From positions 1 through 37,301 of the forward strand of contig JAQBPR010000144.1 of NCBI GenBank assembly GCA_028287395.1: 37,301 nucleotides of DNA, given 5' to 3'. The position numbers and the translations under genes were made by a program. This DNA comes from Bacilli bacterium. Lineage in GTDB: Bacteria; Bacillota; Bacilli; Paenibacillales; NBRC-103111. The notes under the pieces are model-generated. The model ran no database searches. It was not told where the DNA came from and saw only the letters and a program-made list of their open reading frames with translations. Positions 1 through 7,148 of this stretch are shown in pieces. The first letter of the stretch is position 1. Each line of letters starts with the position of its first letter.

Positions 1-141
1 GGGCGGAAATTTCAATATGTCCGCTTGCGATTTCAGAGCGGTTGAAAACATATTAATCGAAGGCACAACCATAATGACTGCCACGACCGCCAGCAAGAGG
101 AAAACAAGCCCATGGAACTTAGACTTAGCCATGGAGTTCAT
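1..141 (-). CDS. Carbohydrate ABC transporter permease, MalG-type (partial, N-terminal 47 codons)
   Basis: Only the first 47 codons are in the window; the gene runs off the left edge. The visible protein has a basic start (AKSKFHG), one hydrophobic segment (LVFLLLAVVAVIMVVPSI) and then STALKSQADI, the usual beginning of the second inner-membrane subunit of sugar-type ABC importers. The start at 141 overlaps the stop of the upstream permease gene as ATGA, and AAGGGGGG lies about 8 bases upstream, so the two are translationally coupled. The companion MalF-like gene and the family's normal pairing support the call. The substrate cannot be told, because the binding protein is outside the window. 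Confidence 0.8.
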   Translation of the reverse strand, partial: MNSMAKSKFHGLVFLLLAVVAVIMVVPSINMFSTALKSQADILKFPP

Positions 142-1031
142 GCACTTTCCCCCCCTTCATAATGGACAAATTTCTTGGAAAACTTCATAACGAAATACGT
201 CAAGACCATGATAACAATCAATAACACCCAAGCCATTGCGGATGCATAACCCATCTGGAAAAATTTAAATCCGTTCTGCCACAGGTAGTACACGTAAAAT
301 TGCGTCGCATAGTGCGGACCGCCTCTTGTCATGACAAAGGCTTGCGTAAATACTTGAAAGGATTCGATTAAACCCATAATCAGTTGAAATAGAATAACCG
401 GTGAAATCATTGGTATTGTAATGTTCCAGTAGGATTGCCGGCGATTTACGCCGTCAATTCTGGCAGCCTCGTACATTAGGGGTGGAACACCCTGCAGACC
501 GGCAAGAAACACAACCATTCCAGCGCCTGCACTCCACATCGTCATAATAATAATGGCTGTAATCGCCCATTTCTCGTCTTGCAGCCAAGAAGGCCCTGAA
601 ACACCGAATAACCCCAAAACATAATTGAAAATTCCGTTTTTCGAGTTGAAGACCCATAGCCATACAAGCGATAAAGCCACACCAGAAATCATACTGGGAA
701 AATACAGCACCGTACGAAAAAAACGACGAAACGGAATTTTCTGATTGACTAACAATGCTAGAACCAGAGAAAGAATAAGCTGCAGCGGCACACTGAATAC
801 CGTAAAGATCAAAGTTGTTTTAACACCGCGCCAAAACAGCTCGTCATGCAGCATCTTTGTATAATTCTGTACGCCGATCCACTTCGGCGGATGAGTAATA
901 TCATATTCCGTAAAACTGAAATACAACGAAGATAAAATGGGGTAAAGTGTAAATATGATTGCACCAATCAACCAGGGAAAAATAAAAAAATAAAAATATC
1001 TACCTTCCTTGCTTCGCTTTTTTCGCTTCAT
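138..1031 (-). CDS. Sugar ABC transporter permease, MalF-type
   Basis: Inner-membrane subunit of an ABC importer, probably for a sugar or oligosaccharide. The 297-residue length fits the short MalF-like family found beside extracellular binding proteins in Paenibacillus. A basic N-terminus (KRKKRSKEG) precedes the first membrane segment at about residues 13-33, and about six segments are visible. The ATPase-contacting EAA loop is clear near residues 185-215 (YEAARIDGVNRRQSYW then IPMISPVI). The downstream permease overlaps it by 4 bases. Expression is probably under the cre-like site and palindromic operators at 1049-1255. The family call is firm; the substrate is unknown. Confidence 0.92.
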   Translation of the reverse strand: MKRKKRSKEGRYFYFFIFPWLIGAIIFTLYPILSSLYFSFTEYDITHPPKWIGVQNYTKMLHDELFWRGVKTTLIFTVFSVPLQLILSLVLALLVNQKIPFRRFFRTVLYFPSMISGVALSLVWLWVFNSKNGIFNYVLGLFGVSGPSWLQDEKWAITAIIIMTMWSAGAGMVVFLAGLQGVPPLMYEAARIDGVNRRQSYWNITIPMISPVILFQLIMGLIESFQVFTQAFVMTRGGPHYATQFYVYYLWQNGFKFFQMGYASAMAWVLLIVIMVLTYFVMKFSKKFVHYEGGESA

Positions 1032-1048
1032 TCATCTCCCTCCATAAT

Positions 1049-1066
1049 TATATAAACGTTTATATA
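1049..1066. promoter_or_regulatory. Palindromic operator 1 (LacI/GalR-like)
   Basis: Perfect 18-bp palindrome with core TATAAACGTTTATA and a central CG, lying between the permease start and its promoter. The same 14-bp core recurs at 1201-1214, with centres 150 bp apart, which would suit a looping repressor of the LacI/GalR family. The regulator itself is not in the window. Confidence 0.6.
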
Positions 1067-1194
1067 TTTTGTCCAAAAAAATATTAAATCCTAGTATTTC
1101 TTGATGACTTATAGACTCCCTTGTAAAAACATTCATTGCATTTATAGAAAACCATTCATTGCCCATGAACTTCACTCCCTTAAAGGTGAATTAA

Positions 1195-1220
1195 ATAATG
1201 TATAAACGTTTATACATTAT
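1195..1220. promoter_or_regulatory. Palindromic operator 2, 26-bp perfect palindrome at the permease start site
   Basis: Every base from 1195 to 1220 pairs symmetrically about the central CG; the core is TATAAACGTTTATA. It lies directly downstream of the minus-strand -10 box (1227-1232), so it covers the expected transcription start. A bound protein would block initiation. Confidence 0.65.
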
Positions 1221-1226
1221 AAACAT

Positions 1227-1255
1227 ATTGTAACCGCTTTCGAATAAGGTGTCAA
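1227..1255 (-). promoter_or_regulatory. Sigma-A promoter of the sugar ABC permease operon
   Basis: On the minus strand, TTGACA (1250-1255) and TACAAT (1227-1232) are separated by exactly 17 bases. The leader to the permease start is about 190 bases and contains both palindromic operators. Confidence 0.75.
1229..1242. promoter_or_regulatory. Putative cre (CcpA) site overlapping the promoter
   Basis: TGTAACCGCTTTCG matches the cre consensus TGNAANCGNTTNCA at every fixed position except the last base. It covers the spacer and -10 box of the permease promoter, where CcpA binding normally represses. This is an inference from consensus match and position. Confidence 0.55.
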
Positions 1256-1294
1256 ATGTTTTTTAAGTCTTGTGCAACCTTTTATATCGCTCAC

Positions 1295-1329
1295 GAGTCT
1301 AAGTATCGGATGGAAAGAAACTTAGACTC
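1295..1329 (+). promoter_or_regulatory. Leader hairpin or operator upstream of the stalk-domain gene
   Basis: GAGTCTAAGT (1295-1304) and ACTTAGACTC (1320-1329) are perfect inverted arms with a 15-base loop, ending a few bases before the AAAAAAGGAG ribosome binding site of the gene at 1350. No T-run follows, so it is not a typical terminator. It could be a 5' mRNA structure or a protein-binding site. Confidence 0.4.
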
Positions 1330-1349
1330 ATAAAAAAGGAGCAAGAAGA

Positions 1350-3188
1350 ATGAAAACGGAAAAAAGATCAGTCCTTATCATCATTGTTACTTTACTCATT
1401 GTTTTGAGTATTACCTCCAACATTAAGGCAGCTTCAAGCACTACCACTCAGAATAACGTTTCAACCTCAAGCGTTAACCAACAGACATACGATTCAATCA
1501 CAAGCACTACCACTCAAATTACCCATTACATCGACAGTTATTATGTCATGGTCAACAATCATACGTTGGTACTGGATACACCGGCGATTTTAATTCATGA
1601 TAAAGCATTTATACCGGCTAAAAATATAGCTGACTATACGGGAATAGATTTGGCCTGGAATCCGAAGCTTAATGTCGTTGAACTGAAAACAGCGAAGGCT
1701 TACATTCAATTTGACCTTGCTAAAAAATTAGTTTCTATTAACGGAATCAGCGGCCCCTTTGAGAATATCGCTGCGATGTCTAAAGGCAAACTGATGCTCA
1801 ACCTGGAGTGGTTTTCAAATTATACCGGAGCGGTTCAAACATACAATGCGGTTACCAAGCTAATCAATATCACTTATGTAAAACAGCCCGATGCTTTGAG
1901 CGATGCTGCGAATAGTTCGCGACCCGTAGCCAAATTCACATTTACAAAGCCAACGTATCGTATGGGTGAAACCGTTCAATATGTTGATTTAAGCTATGAC
2001 CCCGACGCAGAGGGGATGCGATATGAATGGACAGGCAAGCAGGATGCCTTTTTCACTGCAGGTACCTATCCTATTACGTTAAAAGTATTCGATAGTGCAG
2101 GACATGAAAGTGCAGCTTATACACGCAGCGTGGTCATCGAAAACAGCTTGTATTTAAACGAAGTCCAGTACCCCATTTACAATCAACCCGTGGGAACGTC
2201 TTTTAAAACGGACTGGAATATGGTCTGGTACAATTTCAATGATCTGCCGATTCTAACAAAACAAGTCTTTGAGGATACTTCGCGCACACTGCTTGTCAGC
2301 GATAGCCCGGAGACCATTATGGAGAAAGGAATTCTCTATCAAGATACCATCCATGGTAAAGGTAGATTATACGCTGACCATCTGAATGGCACCACCGATA
2401 AAATTCGGTTTACGATCATGGCTAAGAATATGACGGACCAGCCCGTGACGATTAAGACTACGAATAAAGGTGAGGTCTATCCTTCGATATATGCTAATTT
2501 AATCGGACATGAAGCATCCGTCGATTTTATGCTCCATGACCCGCCTAATATGGAACCTTTAATTGTCCCGGCAGGACAATCTCTTGTCTATATTCAAATG
2601 CCGGATTTCTATCCTGGGCAAGGTGTCAATGTGTTTTATGATGTTGAAACCGATGGGGATTTGCAGTTTTCTTTCGTTGCCAGCGATTCAAATACTCCCG
2701 CTGCTAATGTCTTGGATATGTATAAACCTCTCGCCTTCGATGGACACGATCGTGGAACATTCCCTGTGGCCGATAAAACCTGGAATGTTGATTTAACGAG
2801 CTTTACAACTCCTTCACGCTTACGGTTTGGCGATGGAGTGGACGATCCGTTTGTCAAAGGCTATGATACGGAGCGAAAATCTGAAGTAACCGATATGGGT
2901 AATTACGGAATGATATATCATATTCACGCGGACAAACCACGCAAAATGGCCGTTTTGCTATTAGCCAAAGGCGGGCCTTTCAAGGGTCCGTTCAAAATCA
3001 ATGGCCAGTTCATCATGGCGCCTTCATCAGGAGTTATTATGGCATTCGAGAGCATTGAAGTGTTGGCAAGAACATCAGGCACGGAAGATAGCTTTGATCT
3101 TGAATTCACTCCGCCTGCAGGATCTGCTTTTCCGATTGATGTGATCTTCTATCCGTTAGAGTCATTGGAACAGCTAAAAACACATTAG
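1350..3188 (+). CDS. Secreted stalk-domain (copper amine oxidase N-terminal-like) and PKD-like protein
   Basis: A 612-residue exported protein. Residues 1-28 form a signal peptide (basic RSV, hydrophobic IIIVTLLIVLSI, cleavage near IKAAS). A Ser/Thr-rich stretch follows to about 55. Residues about 60-175 resemble the copper-amine-oxidase N-terminal 'stalk' domain common in Paenibacillus envelope proteins (MVNNHTLVLDTPAIL, FIPAKNIADYTG, INITYV). Residues about 190-265 resemble a PKD/Ig-like fold (PVAKFTFTKP, SYDPDAEGMRYEW, YPITLKVFDSAG). The C-terminal 340 residues are beta-rich and I do not recognise them. AAAAAAGGAG supports the start. It is divergent from a sugar importer, so an envelope role linked to carbohydrate binding is possible but unproven. 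No catalytic motif was seen. Confidence 0.8.
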   Translation: MKTEKRSVLIIIVTLLIVLSITSNIKAASSTTTQNNVSTSSVNQQTYDSITSTTTQITHYIDSYYVMVNNHTLVLDTPAILIHDKAFIPAKNIADYTGIDLAWNPKLNVVELKTAKAYIQFDLAKKLVSINGISGPFENIAAMSKGKLMLNLEWFSNYTGAVQTYNAVTKLINITYVKQPDALSDAANSSRPVAKFTFTKPTYRMGETVQYVDLSYDPDAEGMRYEWTGKQDAFFTAGTYPITLKVFDSAGHESAAYTRSVVIENSLYLNEVQYPIYNQPVGTSFKTDWNMVWYNFNDLPILTKQVFEDTSRTLLVSDSPETIMEKGILYQDTIHGKGRLYADHLNGTTDKIRFTIMAKNMTDQPVTIKTTNKGEVYPSIYANLIGHEASVDFMLHDPPNMEPLIVPAGQSLVYIQMPDFYPGQGVNVFYDVETDGDLQFSFVASDSNTPAANVLDMYKPLAFDGHDRGTFPVADKTWNVDLTSFTTPSRLRFGDGVDDPFVKGYDTERKSEVTDMGNYGMIYHIHADKPRKMAVLLLAKGGPFKGPFKINGQFIMAPSSGVIMAFESIEVLARTSGTEDSFDLEFTPPAGSAFPIDVIFYPLESLEQLKTH

Positions 3189-3326
3189 AAAATAGTTGAA
3201 TTTTGTTGGAAAAGATTGGAATTTAAGAACCTTTGTCGAACAGCATTTTGAGAAGAGGACATTGCCCTTTTACGTGGAAATTATGAGCAATAAGCGAATT
3301 ATTTCCATTCAGAAAGGAACATGAAA
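3189..3326. other. Short spacer between two exported-protein genes
   Basis: No hairpin followed by a T-run and no strong promoter was seen here. The downstream lipoprotein gene may therefore be read from the same transcript as the stalk-domain gene. Confidence 0.3.
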
Positions 3327-4232
3327 ATGAATAAAAGATCGTCCTCTCTCCTCTTGCTTGTGTTTATTTTTATTGTATTCACTGGTTGCACAAACTCCCT
3401 GCCTTCTACAGCGTCACCGCAACCATCCAATTCCATCGCTCCTCAAGCAACGCTTCAAGCTGACGCTGCAAAGCCGCCCTCTTTTGAAATTGAGGGACTT
3501 AAAAACGGAGATGTAGTTACCCCCGGCAATGTTCAGCTGCAAATTATCTTATCCAACTTTACGCTTGTTGATTTCAAGATGAACAGCGAGCCGCAGCCAG
3601 GTCAGGGGCATATCCACTATTGGTTGGATAGCAATCCAACAGATCCTAACGCAGCGGTTCAAGTTTCACAAGATCCGACTCATGTTGTTTTGAAAAATGT
3701 TAAAGCGGGGGAGCATATCTTAACTGTCACGTTAGTGGGTACAGATCATAAACCGCTGTCCAATGCACCCACCGAAATCATTACTTTTTTAGCAAAACGG
3801 CAAAGCAGCGGAGCAGGGAGCAATTCTCCTTCTTCTCCTTCACCGACGCCAAAAACGAAATCTTCCACTACGATCAACTCAAATGAGGCTACTACTAAAA
3901 ATGCTTCTTTCCAAATTAGCGGATTGAAAAACGGAGATATTGTTACGAGTGCGGATTTAAAATTCAAGATTAAATTAAATGATCTGCAATTAGTCAATTT
4001 CAATAAAGAGACCGTACCTGTAGCTGGAGAAGGACACATCCATATCTGGGTGGATACGACCTCCACTGAACCGAAGGCAGCCTTAATGGTTTACAACGAT
4101 CCGGATCATATCGTGATCAAGCGTCTCAAGGATGGAGAACATACCATTATTGTGGGCTTGGTAAGCAATGACCACACCGCGATTATCGGCCCAAGGCAAT
4201 CGATTAAATTTACAGTAAAGCACTCAAAATAA
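3327..4232 (+). CDS. Lipoprotein with two tandem DUF4399-like domains
   Basis: A 301-residue exported lipoprotein. The start at 3327 is preferred because AAAGGAA lies 7 bases upstream; the ATG at 3321 would sit only one base from it. The lipobox is FTGC (after VFIFIV), with the lipidated Cys near residue 20. Two homologous domains follow (about 55-155 and 195-300). Each reads FEIEGLKNGDVVT or FQISGLKNGDIVT, then GxGHIHxWxD, a xDPxHxV motif, GEH and NDH/TDH. This is the pattern of DUF4399-like domains. A Ser/Pro/Thr linker joins them. The repeated His residues could bind a metal, which is inference. The last 49 bases are duplicated at 7041-7089. It follows another exported protein in the same direction. 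Confidence 0.75.
   Translation: MNKRSSSLLLLVFIFIVFTGCTNSLPSTASPQPSNSIAPQATLQADAAKPPSFEIEGLKNGDVVTPGNVQLQIILSNFTLVDFKMNSEPQPGQGHIHYWLDSNPTDPNAAVQVSQDPTHVVLKNVKAGEHILTVTLVGTDHKPLSNAPTEIITFLAKRQSSGAGSNSPSSPSPTPKTKSSTTINSNEATTKNASFQISGLKNGDIVTSADLKFKIKLNDLQLVNFNKETVPVAGEGHIHIWVDTTSTEPKAALMVYNDPDHIVIKRLKDGEHTIIVGLVSNDHTAIIGPRQSIKFTVKHSK
4183..4231 (+). repeat. 49-bp direct repeat, copy 1 (inside lipoprotein gene 3' end)
   Basis: TTATCGGCCCA through CTCAAAATA. It matches 7041-7089 with one mismatch (A versus G at the twelfth base). The two copies bracket the accessory island. Confidence 0.9.
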
Positions 4233-4260
4233 TGTCAAAGATAAACGGCTGCGCCGTTTC

Positions 4261-4425
4261 AGGCTGTTGAGAAACCTTTGACGTTACGAATTTGTATGTC
4301 GGCTTCGGCCGCTTCTTGAAATGGCATCCTTCGATTAGACGAATGGATACGATGCCATTTCAAAGGCGGCTCGTGAACTCTTCGCTCGACATACAATTCT
4401 TTCACTTCTGGTTTCTCAACAGCCT
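4261..4425. repeat. 165-bp interrupted palindrome (MITE/REP-like or structured RNA)
   Basis: Three nested arm pairs face each other: AGGCTGTTGAGAAACC (4261-4276) with its exact complement at 4410-4425; TTGTATGTCG with CGACATACAA; and TGAAATGGCATC with GATGCCATTTCA near the centre. Unpaired stretches of about 15-20 bases lie between the pairs. The whole could fold into one long bulged hairpin. No ORF uses it. A 7-bp hairpin, AAACGGC/GCCGTTT (4243-4259), lies just upstream and could help end the lipoprotein transcript, though it lacks a T-run. A miniature mobile element is one reading, a small RNA another. Confidence 0.65.
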
Positions 4426-4441
4426 TTCGTCTAAATCCTTC

Positions 4442-4470
4442 TTCAATTCACCGCCTTAATTTGGTATAAT
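4442..4470 (+). promoter_or_regulatory. Possible promoter (perfect -10, weak -35)
   Basis: TATAAT at 4465-4470 with TTCAAT 17 bases upstream. No intact gene follows on this strand, so it may be a relic or drive a non-coding transcript into the insertion-sequence remnant. Confidence 0.3.
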
Positions 4471-4645
4471 ACAAGTAATAAACCAAGGACGGCAAAGCCT
4501 ATATCGCGCTCCAATTTAAAACAACAAAATGCTTACGTTTTAAGTTCGTAGACAAAGCGGTGTTTGCTTGCAGAACATGAGAAGACGCATTCCACTTGGC
4601 CAAGTTGGTCTTATCACCGTCAAGTAGAAGAGAAAAAAAGTTTAA

Positions 4646-5467
4646 TTACGCGGCAATCGCTTTCCGGTATTCTACCGGGGAAGGTTGCCAATTCTTTTTT
4701 GAATGCGTTCATTGTTATAGTAATCAATATGCTCGGCAATAAGTTTTCGAGCTGTAGTTGCGCTATCCGGCTTTCCAGATAAAGCTTTTCTGTTTTGAGG
4801 TGAGAAAAAAATGACTCGATATAGGCATTTTCCTTTAAGTTCTTGCTCATCTAAAAGATTTACGTAAGATTTCATGGTGTACTGAAATCCTCTGTCAGAA
4901 TGATGGTTGGCTCCCTTTGCATCCAACTGCTTAACGGCGTCTAACACGAGTTGCTGATCGTTACTAGCAGATAATCTCTAAGCCAGAATCTCATTATTAA
5001 ACAGATCGAGTATGACGGAGAGATAGACAAAGTCATGACTGGTTCGCACAAAAGTAATGTCAGTGACCAGTTTCGTTTGAGCTGCCTCTGTTGTAAATTC
5101 GCGATTTAGAACATTGGAAAAATATTACAGATAGTTTACGACCAGCAAATGGTCTCTTCTTGCGAATCACAGAGTGAATCCCATGTTCCCGCATCAGTCG
5201 ACGGACTTTTTTATGATTGACAACTAGCCCTTCCTTGCCTAGAGCGGTTTGCATCCAGTTATAGCCGAAATACTGACGTAACCGATGAATAGCTAAAATA
5301 TGCTCCTTGAGATCAATATCCTGTTCTAAACAAGCTTTACGAGCTTCGACTGTCATTTTCCATTTGTAATAACCAGCTCGTGATACGTCAGCAATCCTGC
5401 ACAATTCTACAAGGGAGTACCTCCCTTTCATTTCTTCGATGGTCTCGAACCGGGCTTGCTTATCCAA
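4646..5467 (-). pseudogene. IS3-family transposase orfB, frameshifted remnant
   Basis: Pieces of one DDE (rve) transposase lie in successive frames. The N-terminal HTH_21-type part (5467 down to about 5110) includes DVSRAGYYKWK, FGYNWMQTAL and KKVRRLMREHG. A catalytic-core part contains TKLVTDITFVR and VYLSVILDLFNNEI, interrupted by a stop, then ANHHSDRGFQYT. The final part has NAYIESFFSHLKTEKLY, which carries the catalytic Glu, then YYNNERIQ and finally VEYRKAIAA ending at 4646. At least three frame changes and one in-frame stop are present, including a lost C near LPPVEYR. The pieces sum to a full-length orfB, so decay is by small mutations rather than by one large deletion. Confidence 0.85.
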
Positions 5468-5469
5468 CT

Positions 5470-5820
5470 TCCCTCCCCATGTAAATTTGGATTGAGCTTT
5501 TTTAAGTATTCGACCTGAGCATTCAAGTACTCGTTTTCTTCTTCAACGATGTTGAAATACTTCTTAGCCTAGAGGCCTTTATAATCCTCGAATGTTTCAC
5601 CTGCTTGATATTTACGTACCCACCCCACAATCTGAGCGTCACTTTTAACACCCACTAGCTCCTAAACAGATGATTATAAGGCTTCTCAGAGTTCTTCCCT
5701 GACGGATAGTGGTTCACAAAATGTCGAAGCGCTCCCTCCACCATTAGACCTTCTTCCATCCCACGCTCGATGTCGATCAAATGGTAGCCCCGTTCAGCTA
5801 AGGTTTGCGTATCGGTAATG
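5470..5820 (-). pseudogene. IS3-family orfA remnant
   Basis: Translation on the minus strand gives SDAQIVGWVRKYQAGETF, a stop, then a heptad-rich stretch EEENEYLNAQVEYLKKLNP, the usual leucine-zipper end of IS3 orfA proteins, just upstream of orfB. Further upstream, one frame change and additional stops separate a weaker N-terminal part (GYHLIDIERGMEEGLMVEG). The gene is not functional. The exact start is uncertain. Confidence 0.6.
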
Positions 5821-5829
5821 GCTCACTCA

Positions 5830-6036
5830 CGCTCGTTTTCAACTTCATTTTGGCAGTTACACAATGCGTAAGTAAGAGTGGCAAATCCTTTTCATTTTTA
5901 CAAATTCTCACGAAAGCACCCTAAAAATACAGACTTTTGAGAGCTATCATACATTTTCCTAGCTTAATTGTTCAGTATTTTTTGATAATCATATGCTAAA
6001 AGCCAAATTACGAATTGAAGTTATTGCAAAAAAAAA
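5830..6036. other. AT-rich gene-free stretch
   Basis: No ORF with a ribosome binding site was seen on either strand. The notable structure is the inverted repeat TATTGCAA/TTGCAATA (6022-6044) with a loop of seven A's at the end of this stretch. Confidence 0.4.
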
Positions 6037-6065
6037 TTGCAATATTTATCGTATTTTGTTACAAT
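6037..6065 (+). promoter_or_regulatory. Promoter of the protease remnant, -35 inside an inverted repeat
   Basis: TTGCAA (6037-6042), a 17-base spacer and TACAAT (6060-6065). The -35 box forms the right arm of the inverted repeat spanning 6022-6044, so a protein bound there could control it. Confidence 0.5.
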
Positions 6066-6117
6066 AAATCCCAATATAAATATATGAATTTAACAAAATT
6101 GTTTATTATATTAAAGT

Positions 6118-6327
6118 CTAACAAGTCAAGTACTTGTTAGCGGCAGCGGAACACTTTCAAACTAAGGAGATAGTGGCGGAGTAGTATTTAGCATTGTTTA
6201 TGCAGATCAGAATTATTATTATTTAAGAGGTACAAATGATGGAAACGCTGGTTCAGGTACATTTGTATATACTAAATTAAAAAATATTAAGTCTACACTT
6301 GGATTAGGTTCTATAATCTTAAATTAA
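6118..6327 (+). pseudogene. C-terminal remnant of an S1-family (chymotrypsin-like) serine protease
   Basis: The frame from 6166 reads GDSGGVVFSIVYADQNYYY and on to GSGTFVYTKLKNIKSTLGL, ending at the TAA at 6325-6327. GDSGG is the catalytic-serine motif of S1 peptidases, and a Gly-rich strand followed by a C-terminal helix is the usual family end. A TAA (6163-6165) interrupts the frame just before the motif, and another stop lies at 6112-6114. The His and Asp catalytic parts and any signal peptide are absent, so this is a decayed fragment. A hairpin, CTAACAAG/CTTGTTAG (6118-6140), lies at its 5' edge and a promoter just upstream, so the deletion joined the promoter to the gene tail. Confidence 0.6.
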
Positions 6328-6343
6328 ATATTTGTCTATAGTA

Positions 6344-6371
6344 ATGAGTCGGTAATTTTTTACCGACTCAT
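6344..6371 (+). terminator. Hairpin after the protease remnant
   Basis: ATGAGTCGGTAA and TTACCGACTCAT form a perfect 12-bp stem with a 4-T loop. The downstream T-run is weak (CTTACTATC), but the position right after the remnant's stop fits a terminator. Confidence 0.65.
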
Positions 6372-6496
6372 CTTACTATCGAAAAACCGTTAGTGGAGAA
6401 CTTGTATGGTGAGCGCAGAGTTTATGGGTTTTGAAATCACGTTCACTCTCTAAATGTATTTGGGAACATATCATCAAATTCGGAAGGTGGTTCGTC

Positions 6497-6973
6497 ATGA
6501 AATTAGGCGCGATTCTCATTATTTCACTTGCTATTATAATTTCTGGATGTACTGGTGTTAAAAAACCAGATGTGAATTTTCGTACTATATTGCAAATTGA
6601 AAATAAGGAATTCAAAAGTGGGGAAAAAATTACTTACACCACTGGCCTGGAAAATGTATCTTCCGCCCCCATTAAAATTTCGCATGCTATTCCCCTTGGC
6701 TATGTTGAGGTATTTGACATGAATAATAAAATAATTTTGCATAAACCAGATATGACATTTGATTCTTCTATAGAGGAAACAGTTAAACAAAAAGAAATAA
6801 ATTCATATGACGTCAAAAATAACTCAGCAAATATGTTTTTTTCATTAGACAAAGTACAGAAGTATAAAGTAGTTGCTACTTCTGTTTTCACCATTCATGA
6901 TACAAACGGCGGTAATGATAAAAAAGCTGAAGTTAAGTCAGACCCAGTTATTATAGAAATAAAAGAAAGGTAA
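6497..6973 (+). CDS. Hypothetical lipoprotein (158 aa)
   Basis: The start at 6497 is chosen because GGAAGGTGG lies 6 bases upstream and the protein then begins with a short signal sequence. The lipobox ISGC places the lipidated Cys at residue 18. The mature part is beta-rich (LQIENKEFKSGEKITYT, GLENVSSAPIKISH, YVEVFDMNNKI) and resembles Ig-like or BsuPI-type domains that bind or inhibit other proteins, but no specific family can be named. Base composition is clearly more AT-rich than the flanking conserved genes, and it lies between a decayed IS element and a 49-bp repeat copy. Horizontal acquisition is therefore likely. No partner gene is adjacent. Confidence 0.65.
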   Translation: MKLGAILIISLAIIISGCTGVKKPDVNFRTILQIENKEFKSGEKITYTTGLENVSSAPIKISHAIPLGYVEVFDMNNKIILHKPDMTFDSSIEETVKQKEINSYDVKNNSANMFFSLDKVQKYKVVATSVFTIHDTNGGNDKKAEVKSDPVIIEIKER

Positions 6974-7040
6974 AACGCTGATAAAATAATAAGCCGCCAA
7001 TGATCGTGGCGACCCATGATATATGTTCACGAATTCCCTC

Positions 7041-7089
7041 TTATCGGCCCAGGGCAATCGATTAAATTTACAGTAAAGCACTCAAAATA
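7041..7089 (+). repeat. 49-bp direct repeat, copy 2
   Basis: A copy of the lipoprotein gene's last 49 bases (4183-4231) with one mismatch, now detached from any gene. It is followed directly by a terminator that was probably the original end of that lipoprotein gene. Confidence 0.9.
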
Positions 7090-7095
7090 TTGAAA

Positions 7096-7127
7096 AAACC
7101 ATCGAAGCCATTACGGTTCGATGGTTT
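7096..7127. terminator. Bidirectional rho-independent terminator
   Basis: AAACCATCGAA and TTCGATGGTTT form an 11-bp stem with a 10-base loop. On the minus strand it is followed by a T-run and serves the oxidoreductase gene ending at 7149. On the plus strand AATTTTG follows. Confidence 0.8.
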
Positions 7128-7148
7128 AATTTTGTTAGACTACTTAGT

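Larger units (their letters stand above)
4617..5825 (-). mobile_element. Decayed IS3-family insertion sequence
   Basis: The remnant holds broken orfA and orfB reading frames in the usual IS3 order on the minus strand. The sequence after the orfB stop, a long T-run then CTACTTGACGGTG (ending near 4617), looks like an IS3-type end. No matching inverted repeat was found on the orfA side, so the right boundary is approximate and that end may be truncated. The element cannot make its own transposase. Confidence 0.6.

Noticed and set aside
4500..4640. Plus-strand coding fragment beside the IS remnant
   Set aside because: The readable frames are short, with stops and no recognisable transposase motif; it was left unannotated.
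6001..6160. Possible riboswitch or CRISPR-like repeats between 6001 and 6160
   Set aside because: Only two small inverted repeats of different sequence are present; there are no regularly spaced direct repeats and no known riboswitch motif.
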